From an uncultured Candidatus Competibacteraceae bacterium (GTDB taxonomy: Bacteria > Pseudomonadota > Gammaproteobacteria > Competibacterales > Competibacteraceae), in assembly GCA_937872125.1 (NCBI GenBank), contig CALMNY010000276.1, forward strand, positions 1-15,237: a DNA stretch of 15,237 nucleotides, in the 5' to 3' direction. The notes below the pieces were generated by a model. It was given only the letters and a program-made list of their open reading frames with translations, ran no database searches and was not told the origin of the DNA. This document shows, one piece after another, positions 7,053-15,225 of this stretch. Position numbers and translations under genes: made by a program. Position 1 is the first letter of the stretch. Every line of letters starts with the position of its first letter.

Positions 7053-8963
7053 TCAACTGATCATGCCGAGCTTGAAGTGATAGGTGATGAATTTCTTGAA
7101 CTCGTTCACTACCTTGAACGAGTCGCGCAACAATTCGCGCTTCAGCTTGTTGAGCGACTTGGGGTTCAGATAGTTGTCCTGCGGCAGTCCTTGCAGGGCC
7201 TTTTCCAGGCCGGCCTCGGCCCGCAGCGTGGACAGATAGGTGAACGCCTCGATCAGTTCCTGGCCAAAAGAGGGCTGGAACAGGTTGCGCTGGCTGAGCG
7301 CGAGAATGCGGTCCACCGTGTTGCTTTGCGGCAGCCGATACTCCAGGGCCAGGCTGCGCACGCCGTGGACGATGGGAAATATACCGCCTTTTTTCAGATC
7401 CAGTTCGTTGCGGCTCTTTTCCAGCACGAAATTGGTGAAGAAGCCCAGCGGCGTTTCAAACGCCACGGTAGCCTTGGCGAACTGGCTATAAAAGGCGCGG
7501 TGGTCACCGAGCAGCCGGTGCATGTGATCTTTGACATGGCGGAGCAGATTGTCATCGCCCGCCACTGCCGCCGCGTCGCAGAAGATAGCGAATTGCAGGA
7601 AGGATTCGGGTGTGGGGTGGACGATCCACTGGAACAATTCATCTTTAAACGCGGCAACTGATTTGGTCCAGTAGGGATTCGACACCATGATGTTGCCGGG
7701 ACAGCGCGGATAGCCAAAATCGAGCAGGCATTCGGTGAATTCCTGGGTCACCCGTTCCAGATCGGGATAGGAGAAGCCATCGCGCAGGATCAGGGCGTTA
7801 TCCTGGTCGGTTTTGAGCACCTGTTCCTCGCGGCCCTCGCTGCCCAGCACCAGCAGGCAGGCGTTGGCCAGCAGTTCTGGCGGCGCGAGCAGATCGAACA
7901 GCTTGCGCAGCATCTTTCTGTTCAGTTCCGACACCAGTTGCATGATGTAGCGGATCTTGACGCCCTGATGGTGCAAATCGCCGATGACGTTGACCAGGTC
8001 GCGGCTGGCCCACTTCAGATCACCTCTGGAAACGGCGCGATCAATTTGCAGGGCGATCAGGTGCGAGTGATTGGAGAGGTAGCTGAGGAGGTCAATCTGT
8101 TCGAGGATGCCCTGAATGGTTGGGCCATCACGGATCACCAACCGGTTGATATTGTGGTGGGTCATGCGCAACAGGGCGTTGAACAGGAAATCATCCGGCG
8201 CCATGCCAATCAGTTCATAGGTGGCGAGCGGGCCGACCGGCGCATCTACCGACTGGCGCTGGATGATAGCGGCCTCGCGCAGATCGGTGGCGGTCACAAT
8301 GCCGATTTCGTCGTCGTACTGGACCAATACCGAGTTGGTTTTGTGTTCCTTCATCGCCAGCGCGGCCTGGTGAATCGAAGCGTCGGCGGCGACAAATACC
8401 GGCGGATGAATATAGGCGTCCCGAATCTTGGCGACTGTGAAGGCGGTCACTTCACGAGCCTGCTCCGCGCCGTGCAACGCTTCCAGGCGCTGGGAAATCT
8501 TCTGCGGATAGGCGCTGGCCAGCGCCGGCTGGGTTTGGACCGCTTGCAGGAACAACTCGCGGGACAGGCGGTAGCAGCGGGTCGGTTCGCTGGCGATGAA
8601 CGTGCGCCGGCTGATCCCTTCCAGGAGCGCCGATGCGTCGAACACATCCTCGCTGGTGTAAGGTGCGACCACGCAAAACAGCGATGAATGGTTGCCGCGC
8701 TTGAGCGCATCGAGGGCGCCCTCGTTCAGGCGTGACGACAGCGTTTGCTCGCTATCCACTTCCCAGACCGCACCGTCAATAACCAGATACAACCAGGCCG
8801 GGGTCTCACCCGCTTTCAGAACCACTTCACCGGTTTGGTAGTGGCCAACCGTCAGCGCCCCGGCCAGCCGCTCCAGTTCCGGTTCGGGCAACTGGCTGAA
8901 CGGATGCAGATGCGCCAGGAAGGTTTTTTGATCCACTTGATCCCGTTGATCCAGAGTCGTCAC
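7053..8963 (-). CDS. cNMP-binding / CBS-pair / DUF294 nucleotidyltransferase-like signalling protein
   Basis: This 636-residue cytoplasmic protein has four parts: a cyclic-nucleotide-binding-like domain (about 20-140), a CBS pair (about 180-300; [26 protein letters not shown], then [11 protein letters not shown]), a DUF294 nucleotidyltransferase domain (about 335-470), and the C-terminal helical domain found with it (about 490-625). The nucleotidyltransferase core [19 protein letters not shown] keeps the GS...R and DxD pattern (G374-S375, D386, D388) shared with GlnD/GlnE-type enzymes, so it is probably active. The target is unknown. Genes of this architecture commonly sit beside yjcH-actP, pointing to nucleotide-responsive control of acetate metabolism. 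The start is GTG; its Shine-Dalgarno sequence is weak (CGGAAC). A terminator hairpin ends only about 24 bases upstream, so expression from the actP transcript would require readthrough. Domain calls are firm; the function is not. Confidence 0.9.
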   Translation of the reverse strand: MTTLDQRDQVDQKTFLAHLHPFSQLPEPELERLAGALTVGHYQTGEVVLKAGETPAWLYLVIDGAVWEVDSEQTLSSRLNEGALDALKRGNHSSLFCVVAPYTSEDVFDASALLEGISRRTFIASEPTRCYRLSRELFLQAVQTQPALASAYPQKISQRLEALHGAEQAREVTAFTVAKIRDAYIHPPVFVAADASIHQAALAMKEHKTNSVLVQYDDEIGIVTATDLREAAIIQRQSVDAPVGPLATYELIGMAPDDFLFNALLRMTHHNINRLVIRDGPTIQGILEQIDLLSYLSNHSHLIALQIDRAVSRGDLKWASRDLVNVIGDLHHQGVKIRYIMQLVSELNRKMLRKLFDLLAPPELLANACLLVLGSEGREEQVLKTDQDNALILRDGFSYPDLERVTQEFTECLLDFGYPRCPGNIMVSNPYWTKSVAAFKDELFQWIVHPTPESFLQFAIFCDAAAVAGDDNLLRHVKDHMHRLLGDHRAFYSQFAKATVAFETPLGFFTNFVLEKSRNELDLKKGGIFPIVHGVRSLALEYRLPQSNTVDRILALSQRNLFQPSFGQELIEAFTYLSTLRAEAGLEKALQGLPQDNYLNPKSLNKLKRELLRDSFKVVNEFKKFITYHFKLGMIS

Positions 8964-8986
8964 GGCTGTTCCGTCCGGTTGCGCCC

Positions 8987-9023
8987 AAAGAAAACCCCTG
9001 CGCGGCGGATGTCGCGTAGGGGT
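8987..9023 (-). terminator. Rho-independent terminator after actP
   Basis: On the minus strand ACCCCTACGCG (9023-9013) pairs with CGCGCAGGGGT (9004-8994) across an 8-base loop. That gives an 11-bp stem with one G-U pair. TTTTCTTT (8994-8987) follows directly. It lies about 100 bases past the actP stop and immediately before the DUF294 gene, so it may also act as a leader attenuator for that gene. Confidence 0.8.
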
Positions 9024-9032
9024 ATGTTAGCA
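9024..9032 (-). promoter_or_regulatory. Possible extended -10 element before the DUF294 gene
   Basis: On the minus strand TGCTAACAT (9032-9024) resembles an extended -10 (TGnTAnnnT) without a good -35. Its start site would fall near 9017, inside the terminator hairpin. It is offered only because the DUF294-argS genes need a promoter and this is the best candidate in the gap. Confidence 0.25.
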
Positions 9033-9054
9033 GGATTTAACCGGTCCGGGAGAA

Positions 9055-9083
9055 GTAGGGACACGGCGGCGCCGTGTCCCTAC
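9055..9083. repeat. Perfect palindromic repeat with GTAGGGACACGGC arms
   Basis: GTAGGGACACGGC (9055-9067) and its exact reverse complement (9071-9083) are separated by GGC. The 13-bp stem lacks a T-run on either strand, so it is a palindromic intergenic repeat rather than a simple terminator. It lies between actP and its terminator and could fold in the 3' UTR and shield the transcript from 3' exonucleases. Confidence 0.75.
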
Positions 9084-9119
9084 AGAGGTCGGACCTGGTA
9101 AGTCTCTTATGGAAACCGC

Positions 9120-10805
9120 CTAGTGGCTGGCCGCGCCCTCGGCGCCGATGCCGGTCTGACAGCGCACGTCCTGCGCTTCGAAGGCGGCGCGTTCCTGCTT
9201 GGCGTTCTCGCTGTTGTCCAGGATCGAGCCGAGCCAGATGCCGATGAAGGCAATGGCCATCGAGAACAGCGCCGGGTTCTTGAACGGGAAGATAGCGTCA
9301 CCCAGCTTGAGCACATCGGTCCACACCGTCGGACCCAGGATCACGAACAAGGTGGAACTGACCAGGCCCAGCCAGCCGCCCAGCAGCGCACCCCGGGTGG
9401 TCATCTTCGACCAGAACACCGACACGATCAGGATCGGGAAGTTGGCGCTGGCCGCCACCGCGAAGGTCAGGCCGACCATGTAGGCGACGTTCTGCTGTTC
9501 GAAGGCGATGCCCAGCAGGATGGCGATCACGCCCAGCACCAGGGTGGCCATCTTGGAGACCCGCACTTCCTGCTGCTCGTCCACGTTGCCGTGCGCCCAC
9601 ACGTTGGCGTACAGGTCGTGCGAGATGGCTGAAGCGCCGGCCAGAGTCAGACCGGAGACCACCGCCAGGATGGTGGCGAAGGCGACCGCCGAGATGAAGC
9701 CGAGCAGCAGATTGCCGCCTACCGCCGACGCTAATTGCACCGCCGCCATGTTCTGGCCACCCTTGAGTTCCAGCACGCCCTTGGCGTTGGTCACCATGTA
9801 GCCGGAATCCGGTGCCATCAACAGCACGATGGCGCCGAAGCCGATCAGGAAGGTCAGGATGTAGAAGTAGCCGATGAAGCCGGTGGCGTAGAACACGGAT
9901 TTACGGGCTTCGGTGGCGTTGGGCACGGTGAAGAACCGCATCAGGATGTGCGGCAGGCCGGCGGTGCCGAACATCAGCGCCAGGCCCAGCGAAATGGCCT
10001 CGATGGGACTGGTGACCAGAGCGCCAGGCCGCATGAGGGCGTCTTTCTTGGCATGGATCTCGGTGGCCTTGCGGAACAGCGCCTCCGGACTCCAGGAGCC
10101 TTCGGTCACGACATGCAACGCGCCGAAGGCGATGATGGTGGCGCCGCCCAGCAGCAGGCAGGCCTTGATGATCTGCACCCAGGTGGTGGCCAGCATGCCG
10201 CCGAAGGTGACGTACAGGATGATCAGGATGCCGACGATGGTCACCGCGTAGACGTAATCCAGGCCAAACAGCACCTGGATCAGCTTGCCGGCGCCGACCA
10301 TCTGGCCGATCAGGTACAGAACCACCACCACCAGCGAGCCGGTGGCGGCCAGGCTGCGCATCGGCACCCGCTGGAAGCGGTAGGACACCACGTCGGCGTA
10401 GGTGTACTTGCCGAGGTTGCGGAGCTGCTCGGCGATCAGGAACATGATGAACGGCCAGCCGACCAGCCAGCCCACCGAGTAGATCAGGCCGTCGTAGCCG
10501 TTGATGAACACCAGGCCGGAGATTCCCAGGAACGACGCGGCGGACATGTAGTCGCCGGCGATGGCGAGGCCGTTCTGGAAACCGGTGATGCCGCCGCCGG
10601 CGGCGTAGAAGTCCTTGGCGGTCTTGGTGCGCTGCGCTGCCCAGTAGGTGATGCCCAGGGTGGCGGCGACAAAGGCCAGGAACATGACGATGGCGGGGAT
10701 GTTGACCGCCTGCTTCTTGACTTCGCCGACATCGCCGGCGGCCAGCGCCGCGCCGGCGACGAGGCTCAGGGCGAGCGCTACGAAGGCGTTTTGCCAGAGT
10801 CTCAT
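9120..10805 (-). CDS. actP: Acetate/glycolate permease ActP (sodium:solute symporter family)
   Basis: ActP is a cation-coupled importer of acetate and related short carboxylates in the inner membrane (SSS family). The 561 residues follow E. coli ActP along the whole length: a cleavable-looking N-terminal hydrophobic segment ending ALAAGD, then [114 protein letters not shown] and the family tail [13 protein letters not shown]. About 13 TM helices are expected. I chose the ATG at 10805: GGAGG lies 5 bases upstream and it overlaps the DUF485 stop as ATGA. A longer reading to 10946 would only translate the DUF485 gene out of frame. It forms a coupled pair with DUF485, as in E. coli yjcH-actP. Acetyl-CoA synthetase is not in the window. 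Confidence 0.96.
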   Translation of the reverse strand: MRLWQNAFVALALSLVAGAALAAGDVGEVKKQAVNIPAIVMFLAFVAATLGITYWAAQRTKTAKDFYAAGGGITGFQNGLAIAGDYMSAASFLGISGLVFINGYDGLIYSVGWLVGWPFIMFLIAEQLRNLGKYTYADVVSYRFQRVPMRSLAATGSLVVVVLYLIGQMVGAGKLIQVLFGLDYVYAVTIVGILIILYVTFGGMLATTWVQIIKACLLLGGATIIAFGALHVVTEGSWSPEALFRKATEIHAKKDALMRPGALVTSPIEAISLGLALMFGTAGLPHILMRFFTVPNATEARKSVFYATGFIGYFYILTFLIGFGAIVLLMAPDSGYMVTNAKGVLELKGGQNMAAVQLASAVGGNLLLGFISAVAFATILAVVSGLTLAGASAISHDLYANVWAHGNVDEQQEVRVSKMATLVLGVIAILLGIAFEQQNVAYMVGLTFAVAASANFPILIVSVFWSKMTTRGALLGGWLGLVSSTLFVILGPTVWTDVLKLGDAIFPFKNPALFSMAIAFIGIWLGSILDNSENAKQERAAFEAQDVRCQTGIGAEGAASH

Positions 10806-11110
10806 AGCACCTCCTCCTTGATTTCGTTGGTCAGCCGGTCGAATTCGGAGTTGGCGCGGAAGACGTAGATGCCGGTCAGCACGAAGGCGCTGATGATGAC
10901 GCCGAGGCCGATCGGAATGCCGACGGTGGTGATGGAGCCTTCCCACAGGGGCTGGGAGAGGAACTCCTTATTGAAGGCGATGATCAGGATAAAACCGTAG
11001 TAGATCACCAGCATGACGATGGCCAGGATGACGGCAAACGTCCGGCGTTTCGAGACCAGCTCGTGGTACTTCGGATTGCTTTTTATGGCGTGCACCAAGT
11101 CTTGTTGCAT
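10802..11110 (-). CDS. yjcH: DUF485 inner-membrane protein (YjcH family)
   Basis: This 102-residue protein has two TM helices (about 24-46 and 61-84) and short charged ends. The N-terminal motif ([23 protein letters not shown]) and the middle ([35 protein letters not shown]) are typical of the DUF485 partner nearly always encoded just upstream of ActP. Its exact role is unsettled; it is thought to assist or modify the permease. I chose the ATG at 11110, where the family start [13 protein letters not shown] lies. A longer in-frame reading to 11221 adds residues unlike the family. The Shine-Dalgarno sequence is poor (GGGA about 8 bases before the ATG). The 4-base ATGA overlap couples it to actP. 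It is the first gene of the acetate transcription unit, after a 367-base non-coding stretch. Confidence 0.92.
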   Translation of the reverse strand: MQQDLVHAIKSNPKYHELVSKRRTFAVILAIVMLVIYYGFILIIAFNKEFLSQPLWEGSITTVGIPIGLGVIISAFVLTGIYVFRANSEFDRLTNEIKEEVL

Positions 11111-11477
11111 CGTTATTTCCCATGGGTGGCAGGTGAATCGCGGGGTAATCGCAAGTTGATCCGGTCGGAACAAGCGGGGCGGTGCGAGCCTCTTGTCCGG
11201 GAGGATCAACTCCCGATCCATCCTTCAGTGGTTATGCCGCGGAAAAAACCCCCGCTAGCATCCAAAATTCTAGCCACATCCAACGTCAAGTAAAGGTCTA
11301 GGCGTTTTGTTATTTTTTGAATTCTTTGAAATTGCTGGAAAACGGTGGGTGGAAATGGCCGCCGTCTGGCGGGCAGTAAGTTATAAGATTATGATTTTAA
11401 AAAACTAAAACTACCATGACCCGGTCTGGGGCGGGATCCCATCGGCGCGCAGGCCGGCTTTGGCGGTTTCATTCAGA
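11111..11477. other. 367-bp non-coding region upstream of yjcH-actP
   Basis: No gene is visible here. The middle part (11260-11415) is clearly AT-rich compared with the rest of the window, with A/T runs around 11305-11330 and 11385-11411. That fits a control region with regulator or UP-element sites. I looked for CRP-type (TGTGA-N6-TCACA) and sigma-54-type (GG-N10-GC) sites and found none convincing. A weak sigma-70 promoter is listed separately. Confidence 0.5.
11267..11294 (-). promoter_or_regulatory. Candidate sigma-70 promoter for yjcH-actP
   Basis: On the minus strand TTTACT (11294-11289) is followed after 16 bases by TAGAAT (11272-11267). The -10 is good (5 of 6 to TATAAT) and the -35 poor, which would suit an activator-dependent promoter. 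The leader to the yjcH start would be about 150 bases. This is motif evidence only. Confidence 0.3.
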
Positions 11478-11927
11478 TCAGTGGGGGGAAGGTCGTTCAG
11501 CGTCAGCCAGCCACACCCGCTCGAAGGGCCGGCCGTCGGGAGCGCGGTAAATGCTGAAATCGCGGCGGTCGGTGGTCAGCACCCGGTGGGTTTTTTCCTG
11601 TCCCGCCAGCCAGATCAGGCAGGCGTCAGCGAAATCAATGCGCTGGTCGGCGTAGCGCCGCAGCAAAGCCGCGATTTCCGGGAGATACAGGGGTTCGATC
11701 TGCCGGAGAATCACACCGCCCTGATGAACCCAGTCCAGAAACCGGGCGCCATCCGTTGGCTGGAAGAAAAAGCAGGTTTCGGTAATTACCGGGTAGACGG
11801 TCACTAACCGTGGCCGCTCGCGCTTCAAGCGTCCGGCCAGCAGCGCCTTGGCGCTGGCCGCATAAGGGTCGCCTCGCCGGAACAGCGCCACCAGGAAACC
11901 GGTGTCAACCAGGATAGTATTTGGCAT
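11478..11927 (-). CDS. PIN-domain ribonuclease toxin (VapC-type)
   Basis: This 149-residue protein has the PIN-domain acidic set: D8 in ILVDTGFLVALF, E50 in PVITET, D98/D101 in RIDFADACLIWLA and D120 in VLTTDRRDF. PIN toxins are Mg2+-dependent endoribonucleases, often cutting tRNA or rRNA at one site. The start is the ATG at 11927, giving MPNTILVDTG, the canonical PIN beginning. A longer reading to 12134 is an out-of-frame copy of the antitoxin gene. It overlaps the antitoxin by 23 bases, typical of translational coupling; its own ribosome site (CTGGGA) is weak. It is the last gene before the actP control region. All active-site residues are present, so it is probably active. Confidence 0.88.
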   Translation of the reverse strand: MPNTILVDTGFLVALFRRGDPYAASAKALLAGRLKRERPRLVTVYPVITETCFFFQPTDGARFLDWVHQGGVILRQIEPLYLPEIAALLRRYADQRIDFADACLIWLAGQEKTHRVLTTDRRDFSIYRAPDGRPFERVWLADAERPSPH

Positions 11928-12153
11928 GAAGGCGTTCCCAGATTTCCCGTTTGAGTGGATCTTCGGGCGGTTCGGAGGGACTGAGCTGGTCAAACAAATC
12001 CTTGCCCAGTTCATAGGGATCAGGCAGGGGCTCGAACCGCTCCAGCCATGCTGCCAGGCTTTGTTTGACGGCTTCGCTTTTGCTGCATCCGAGCTGGCGA
12101 CAGGCTTCGGCCAAACGGCGCTCGGTAGTTTCATCCAGACGCACAGTCAACAT
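11905..12153 (-). CDS. Ribbon-helix-helix antitoxin partner of the PIN toxin
   Basis: The 82 residues begin with a ribbon-helix-helix DNA-binding motif: strand MLTVRLDETTERRLAEACRQLGCSKSEAVKQSLAAWLE (1-38), the CopG/Arc-type pattern. The Asp/Glu-rich C-terminus (DPYELGKDLFDQLSPSEPPEDPLKREIWERL) probably binds the toxin. I chose the ATG at 12153 because the RHH strand starts directly after it and GGAGGG lies about 8 bases upstream. It follows priA by 68 bases in the same direction but has its own likely promoter. RHH antitoxin plus PIN toxin is a common VapBC-like pairing. It should autoregulate from that promoter. Confidence 0.85.
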   Translation of the reverse strand: MLTVRLDETTERRLAEACRQLGCSKSEAVKQSLAAWLERFEPLPDPYELGKDLFDQLSPSEPPEDPLKREIWERLHAKYYPG

Positions 12154-12185
12154 GAGGGCAACCCTCCAGAACAAGGTATGACGGT

Positions 12186-12214
12186 ATTACAGCAGCCCCC
12201 CGCCGACCCTGCAA
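12186..12214 (-). promoter_or_regulatory. Candidate promoter of the RHH-PIN operon
   Basis: On the minus strand TTGCAG (12214-12209), a 17-base spacer and TGTAAT (12191-12186) form a reasonable sigma-70 promoter. A directly repeated ATACC (ATACCGTCATACC) just downstream, before the antitoxin ATG, could be an operator for the RHH antitoxin. The -35 overlaps the region just past the priA stop. Confidence 0.45.
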
Positions 12215-12221
12215 GAGAATT

Positions 12222-14441
12222 TCAGTACAGTTCCATCGGGTCCACATCCAGCGACCAGCGCACTTGACGATCTTTGCGTTCTGCCCATAGCAATCCCGTC
12301 CAGCGGTCGAGAAAGCGATGCAACGGTTGACGCTGCGCAGCTTGAACCAGCAGATGCGCCCGATAGCGGCCCGCGCGGCGTTCCATGGGCGCGGGGACCG
12401 GCCCCAGCAGTTCCAGACCATCAGCGATGGGTTCGGCCAGCGCCCGCGCGGCGTTGAGGAATGCGAGGGCGCGTTCCGGGTCAACGGCTTCGGCCCGCAG
12501 CAACGCCTGATGAGCGAACGGAGGCAACAGCGCCTCTTGTCGTTCCGCCAGCGCCGCCGCCGCGAAGGCCGGGTAACCTTCCGAAACCAGCACCCGCAAC
12601 AGCGGATGATCGGGATGGTGAGTCTGGATAATGACGATGCCCGGCTTTTCGGCCCGCCCCGCCCGTCCGGCGACTTGCAGGATCAGTTGCGCCATCCGTT
12701 CGCTGGACCGGAAATCCACCCCGTACAACCCCTGATCGGCATCCACGATGCCGACCAGGGTCACGTCGGGGAAATGATGGCCCTTGGCCAGCATCTGAGT
12801 ACCGATCAGGATCCGCCGGTCGCCGTTGTGGATGTCGGCCAGCAGGCTTTCCAGACTGCCCCGGCGGCGGGTGCTGTCGCGGTCGAGACGGGCGATGCCG
12901 ATGCCGGGAAAGAGCGGCCGCAGCGCGGTTTCAAGCCGCTCGGTGCCGTGACCCACCGCCCGCAAATCCACGCTACCGCAGAGCGGGCACACCGTATCCA
13001 CCGACCGGTTGTCGCCGCAATGGTGGCAGGTCAGGCGGCGCTGGCGCAGATGCAGGGTCATGCGGGCGTCGCAGTGCCGGCACTGACTCAGCCAGCCGCA
13101 TTCATGGCAAAGCAGGATCGGGGCGAAGCCGCGCCGGTTGAGGAACAGCAACACCTGCTCGTTGCGGTCCAGGTGCGCCCGCATCCGTTCCAGCAGCGGT
13201 CGCGATAGCCCCTCGGTCATCGGCTGGCGGCGCACGTCCAGAATCAGGATCGGCGCTTCGGTTCCCCCGCCCACCCGCTCCGGCAAGGGCAACAGATGAT
13301 AGCGGCCCGTGCGAGCGTTCTGGATGCTTTCCAGCGCCGGCGTGGCCGAACCCAGCACCACCGGGATGCCGAGTTGCCGACCGCGCATGATGGCCAGATC
13401 GCGAGCGTGGTAGCGAAAGCCGTCCTGCTGTTTGTAGGACAGATCGTGCTCCTCGTCCACGATCAGCAGACCCGGCGCGCGCAGCGGGGCAAATACCGCC
13501 GAGCGGGTGCCGACCACGGCCTTCGCGGTTCCGTCACGAGCCAGCAGCCAGGCGTTCAGCCGTTCCCGGTCGCTCAGACCCGAATGCAAGACCGCCAGGG
13601 GACCTGGCAACCGTTCCCGGAAGCGGGCGAGCAGTTGCGGCGTCAGGCCGATTTCCGGCGTCAGCGCCAGCGCCTGCCGGCCCTGCGCCAGCACCGCTTC
13701 GATCAGGCGCAGATAAACCTCGGTCTTGCCGCTGCCGGTGACGCCTTCCAGCAGGAAAACCTGGAACTGGTCCAGTTGCGCGCTGACCGTCGCCACCGCG
13801 TCGGCCTGGGCCACGCTCAGCGCCAGCGGGGCGATGGGAACGGCGAGCGCGGTTTCAGGTAGCGGCGGCGCATCTGCGGCGCTGGATTCCACCCAACCTC
13901 TGGCGCGTAATGCGCGCAGCGTAGCGACACAGTCACGGACCACGGGCCGCAGGGTTTCAGCATCGAGGCCGGCGGGACACTGGGCCAGATGATCGAGCAA
14001 GCGGCGCTGGGCGGGGGCGCGTCGCAGGGCGACCGATTCCGCCAAGGCGGTTCGACCGGCGGCGGTAATGCGCCACAGCGGCGGCGGCTGAGGAACCGCC
14101 GCCGGTTCGCCCTGGCGCAACAGCACGGGCAGGGCGGCGGCGAAGGCGTCGCCGGGCGGATGGTGGTAGTAGCGGTGCGCCCACTGAAGCAGCGCCAGTA
14201 CGTCGGCGGGCAACAGTGGTTCGTGATCCAGCACCGCCAGCGCCGGCCGCAACAGCGCCGGGTCCAGGGTGCTGTCGGCCCCCAGTTCGACCAGAAACCC
14301 GACGGTTTGCCGCCGGCCGAATGGCACGCGCACCCGCACGCCGGGACGCAAAGCCGCCAGATCGCTATTCAGCGGCGGCAGATAATCAAACGTCTGATAA
14401 AGCGGGGATGGAACGGCGATTCGCAGAATCGGGCCGGTCAC
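12222..14441 (-). CDS. priA: Primosomal protein N', replication restart helicase PriA
   Basis: PriA is a 3'-to-5' superfamily 2 DNA helicase that recognises stalled forks and reloads DnaB away from oriC. The 739 residues match the usual 730-740. In order: the N-terminal 3'-DNA-binding domain (ILRIAVPSPLYQTFDYLPP to VRVPFGRRQTVGFL, about 1-110), Walker A GVTGSGKT (233-240), DEEH box (329-332) followed by YKQQDGFRYHARDLA, motif III GSATPALES, eight zinc-binding cysteines (445, 448, 454, 457, 472, 475, 485, 488), GTQMLAKGHHFPDV (547-560) and motif VI QVAGRAGR (589-596). The GTG start fits the family N-terminus and lies 12 bases after the marC stop; no strong Shine-Dalgarno sequence is visible, suggesting coupling. 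In Pseudomonas priA is followed directly by argS; here they are about 5 kb apart. Confidence 0.97.
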   Translation of the reverse strand: MTGPILRIAVPSPLYQTFDYLPPLNSDLAALRPGVRVRVPFGRRQTVGFLVELGADSTLDPALLRPALAVLDHEPLLPADVLALLQWAHRYYHHPPGDAFAAALPVLLRQGEPAAVPQPPPLWRITAAGRTALAESVALRRAPAQRRLLDHLAQCPAGLDAETLRPVVRDCVATLRALRARGWVESSAADAPPLPETALAVPIAPLALSVAQADAVATVSAQLDQFQVFLLEGVTGSGKTEVYLRLIEAVLAQGRQALALTPEIGLTPQLLARFRERLPGPLAVLHSGLSDRERLNAWLLARDGTAKAVVGTRSAVFAPLRAPGLLIVDEEHDLSYKQQDGFRYHARDLAIMRGRQLGIPVVLGSATPALESIQNARTGRYHLLPLPERVGGGTEAPILILDVRRQPMTEGLSRPLLERMRAHLDRNEQVLLFLNRRGFAPILLCHECGWLSQCRHCDARMTLHLRQRRLTCHHCGDNRSVDTVCPLCGSVDLRAVGHGTERLETALRPLFPGIGIARLDRDSTRRRGSLESLLADIHNGDRRILIGTQMLAKGHHFPDVTLVGIVDADQGLYGVDFRSSERMAQLILQVAGRAGRAEKPGIVIIQTHHPDHPLLRVLVSEGYPAFAAAALAERQEALLPPFAHQALLRAEAVDPERALAFLNAARALAEPIADGLELLGPVPAPMERRAGRYRAHLLVQAAQRQPLHRFLDRWTGLLWAERKDRQVRWSLDVDPMELY

Positions 14442-14453
14442 GGCGGATGACCG

Positions 14454-15089
14454 TCAGGCGCCGAGCAGACCGGCGCGCAAGCCTTCCAGGACGAACTGCA
14501 CGGCCAGCGCCGCCAGAATGACCCCCAGCAGGCGGTCAATGACATTGGCGCCGGTTTCGCCCAGCAGCTTGAGCAGTTGCGGGGCCAGCAACAGGCACAG
14601 CAGGGTCAACAGCAGCACCGCCAGCAATACGCCCAGCAGACCGAGAAACAGCAACGGCTGTTCCTGGGGGCGCAGGCCGCTGGTGGTCAACAGGATGGTG
14701 GTTAAAGTGCCGGGACCAGCCAGCAAGGGAAACGCCAGCGGGAATACCGAAATATCGTCCTTGTATTGGGCTTCTTCCTGCTCCCGCACCGTGGCCGAGC
14801 GCAGGCCGGACGGACGGGCGAACACCATGTCAATGGCCAGCAGGAACAGCAGGGCGCCGCCGCTGACCCGGAACGCCGCCAGGCTGATGCCCAGGAAGCG
14901 CAGCAAGATATCGCCGGTGAACAGGAAGAACAGCATGATCAGGGTGGCGATGAAAACGCTCTTGAACGCCATGCGCCGGCGATAGCGGGCGTTGCCGCCC
15001 CGGGTCAGCGCCGCGAACATCGGCGCGACGCCAATCGGATCGATCACGACCAAAAAGGTCACAAAGATAGTAACAAGTTGATCCAGCAT
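14454..15089 (-). CDS. MarC/UPF0056-family inner-membrane protein
   Basis: This 211-residue integral membrane protein has about six TM helices. It has the family hallmarks: VTFLVVIDPIGVAPMFAALT near the N-terminus, FRVSGGALLFLLAIDMVFA, and SVFPLAFPLLAGPGTLTTILL before the last helices. The family's function is unknown; the early link of MarC to multiple antibiotic resistance was not upheld, and a transporter role is inferred from the fold. Two starts are possible. I chose the ATG at 15089, with GGGGAG about 11 bases upstream. The in-frame GTG at 15101 would have the same ribosome site almost touching it. It precedes priA by 12 bases and is probably cotranscribed with it. Its leader contains a perfect palindromic repeat that includes the ribosome-binding bases. 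Confidence 0.88.
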   Translation of the reverse strand: MLDQLVTIFVTFLVVIDPIGVAPMFAALTRGGNARYRRRMAFKSVFIATLIMLFFLFTGDILLRFLGISLAAFRVSGGALLFLLAIDMVFARPSGLRSATVREQEEAQYKDDISVFPLAFPLLAGPGTLTTILLTTSGLRPQEQPLLFLGLLGVLLAVLLLTLLCLLLAPQLLKLLGETGANVIDRLLGVILAALAVQFVLEGLRAGLLGA

Positions 15090-15102
15090 GAGGATTAACA
15101 CT

Positions 15103-15128
15103 CCCCTCTCCCGCCAGCGGGAGAGGGG
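15103..15128. repeat. Perfect palindromic repeat overlapping the marC leader
   Basis: CCCCTCTCCCGC (15103-15114) and GCGGGAGAGGGG (15117-15128) are exact reverse complements separated by CA, followed by TGGGGTGG. This looks like the short CCCTCTCCCG/CGGGAGAGGG palindromes scattered between genes in many proteobacteria. On the minus strand its 3' arm contains the marC Shine-Dalgarno bases. Confidence 0.8.
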
Positions 15129-15203
15129 TGGGGTGGTGATGGAAGCGCTTAGGCGATTTCCATAAAAGACCTTAGAGACTGTCGAAAAACTAACTTGTTG
15201 ATT

Positions 15204-15225
15204 GTAGGAGCGGCCTTGGCCGCGA
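15204..15225 (+). repeat. GTAG-type REP element
   Basis: GTAG (15204-15207) is followed by the stem GCGGCC-TT-GGCCGC (15210-15223) and GA. This is the arrangement of the GTAG class of repetitive extragenic palindromes of gammaproteobacteria (as in the Pseudomonas TGTAGGAGCGG... repeats), which are associated with REP-associated tyrosine transposases. No such transposase is in the window. A second, inverted copy might lie beyond the edge. Confidence 0.75.

Noticed and set aside
5885..7060. Plus-strand open frame of 391 codons opposite argS
   Set aside because: The minus strand encodes a full, clear ArgRS; the antisense frame shows no domain.
9735..10868. Plus-strand open frame of 377 codons opposite actP, rich in His, Gly and Asp
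   Set aside because: Its composition is what the complement of a GC-rich membrane-protein gene gives; ActP on the minus strand is certain.
10806..10946. N-terminal extension of ActP to 10946
   Set aside because: It would translate the end of the DUF485 gene in another frame; the ATG at 10805 has GGAGG and matches the E. coli ActP start.
11111..11477. CRP or sigma-54 site upstream of yjcH-actP
   Set aside because: Such control is known for acetate genes elsewhere, but no site with the needed spacing and core bases was found by eye.
11928..12134. Long 218-codon version of the PIN toxin
   Set aside because: The extra 69 codons overlap the antitoxin gene in another frame and resemble nothing; the PIN fold starts at MPNTILVDTG.
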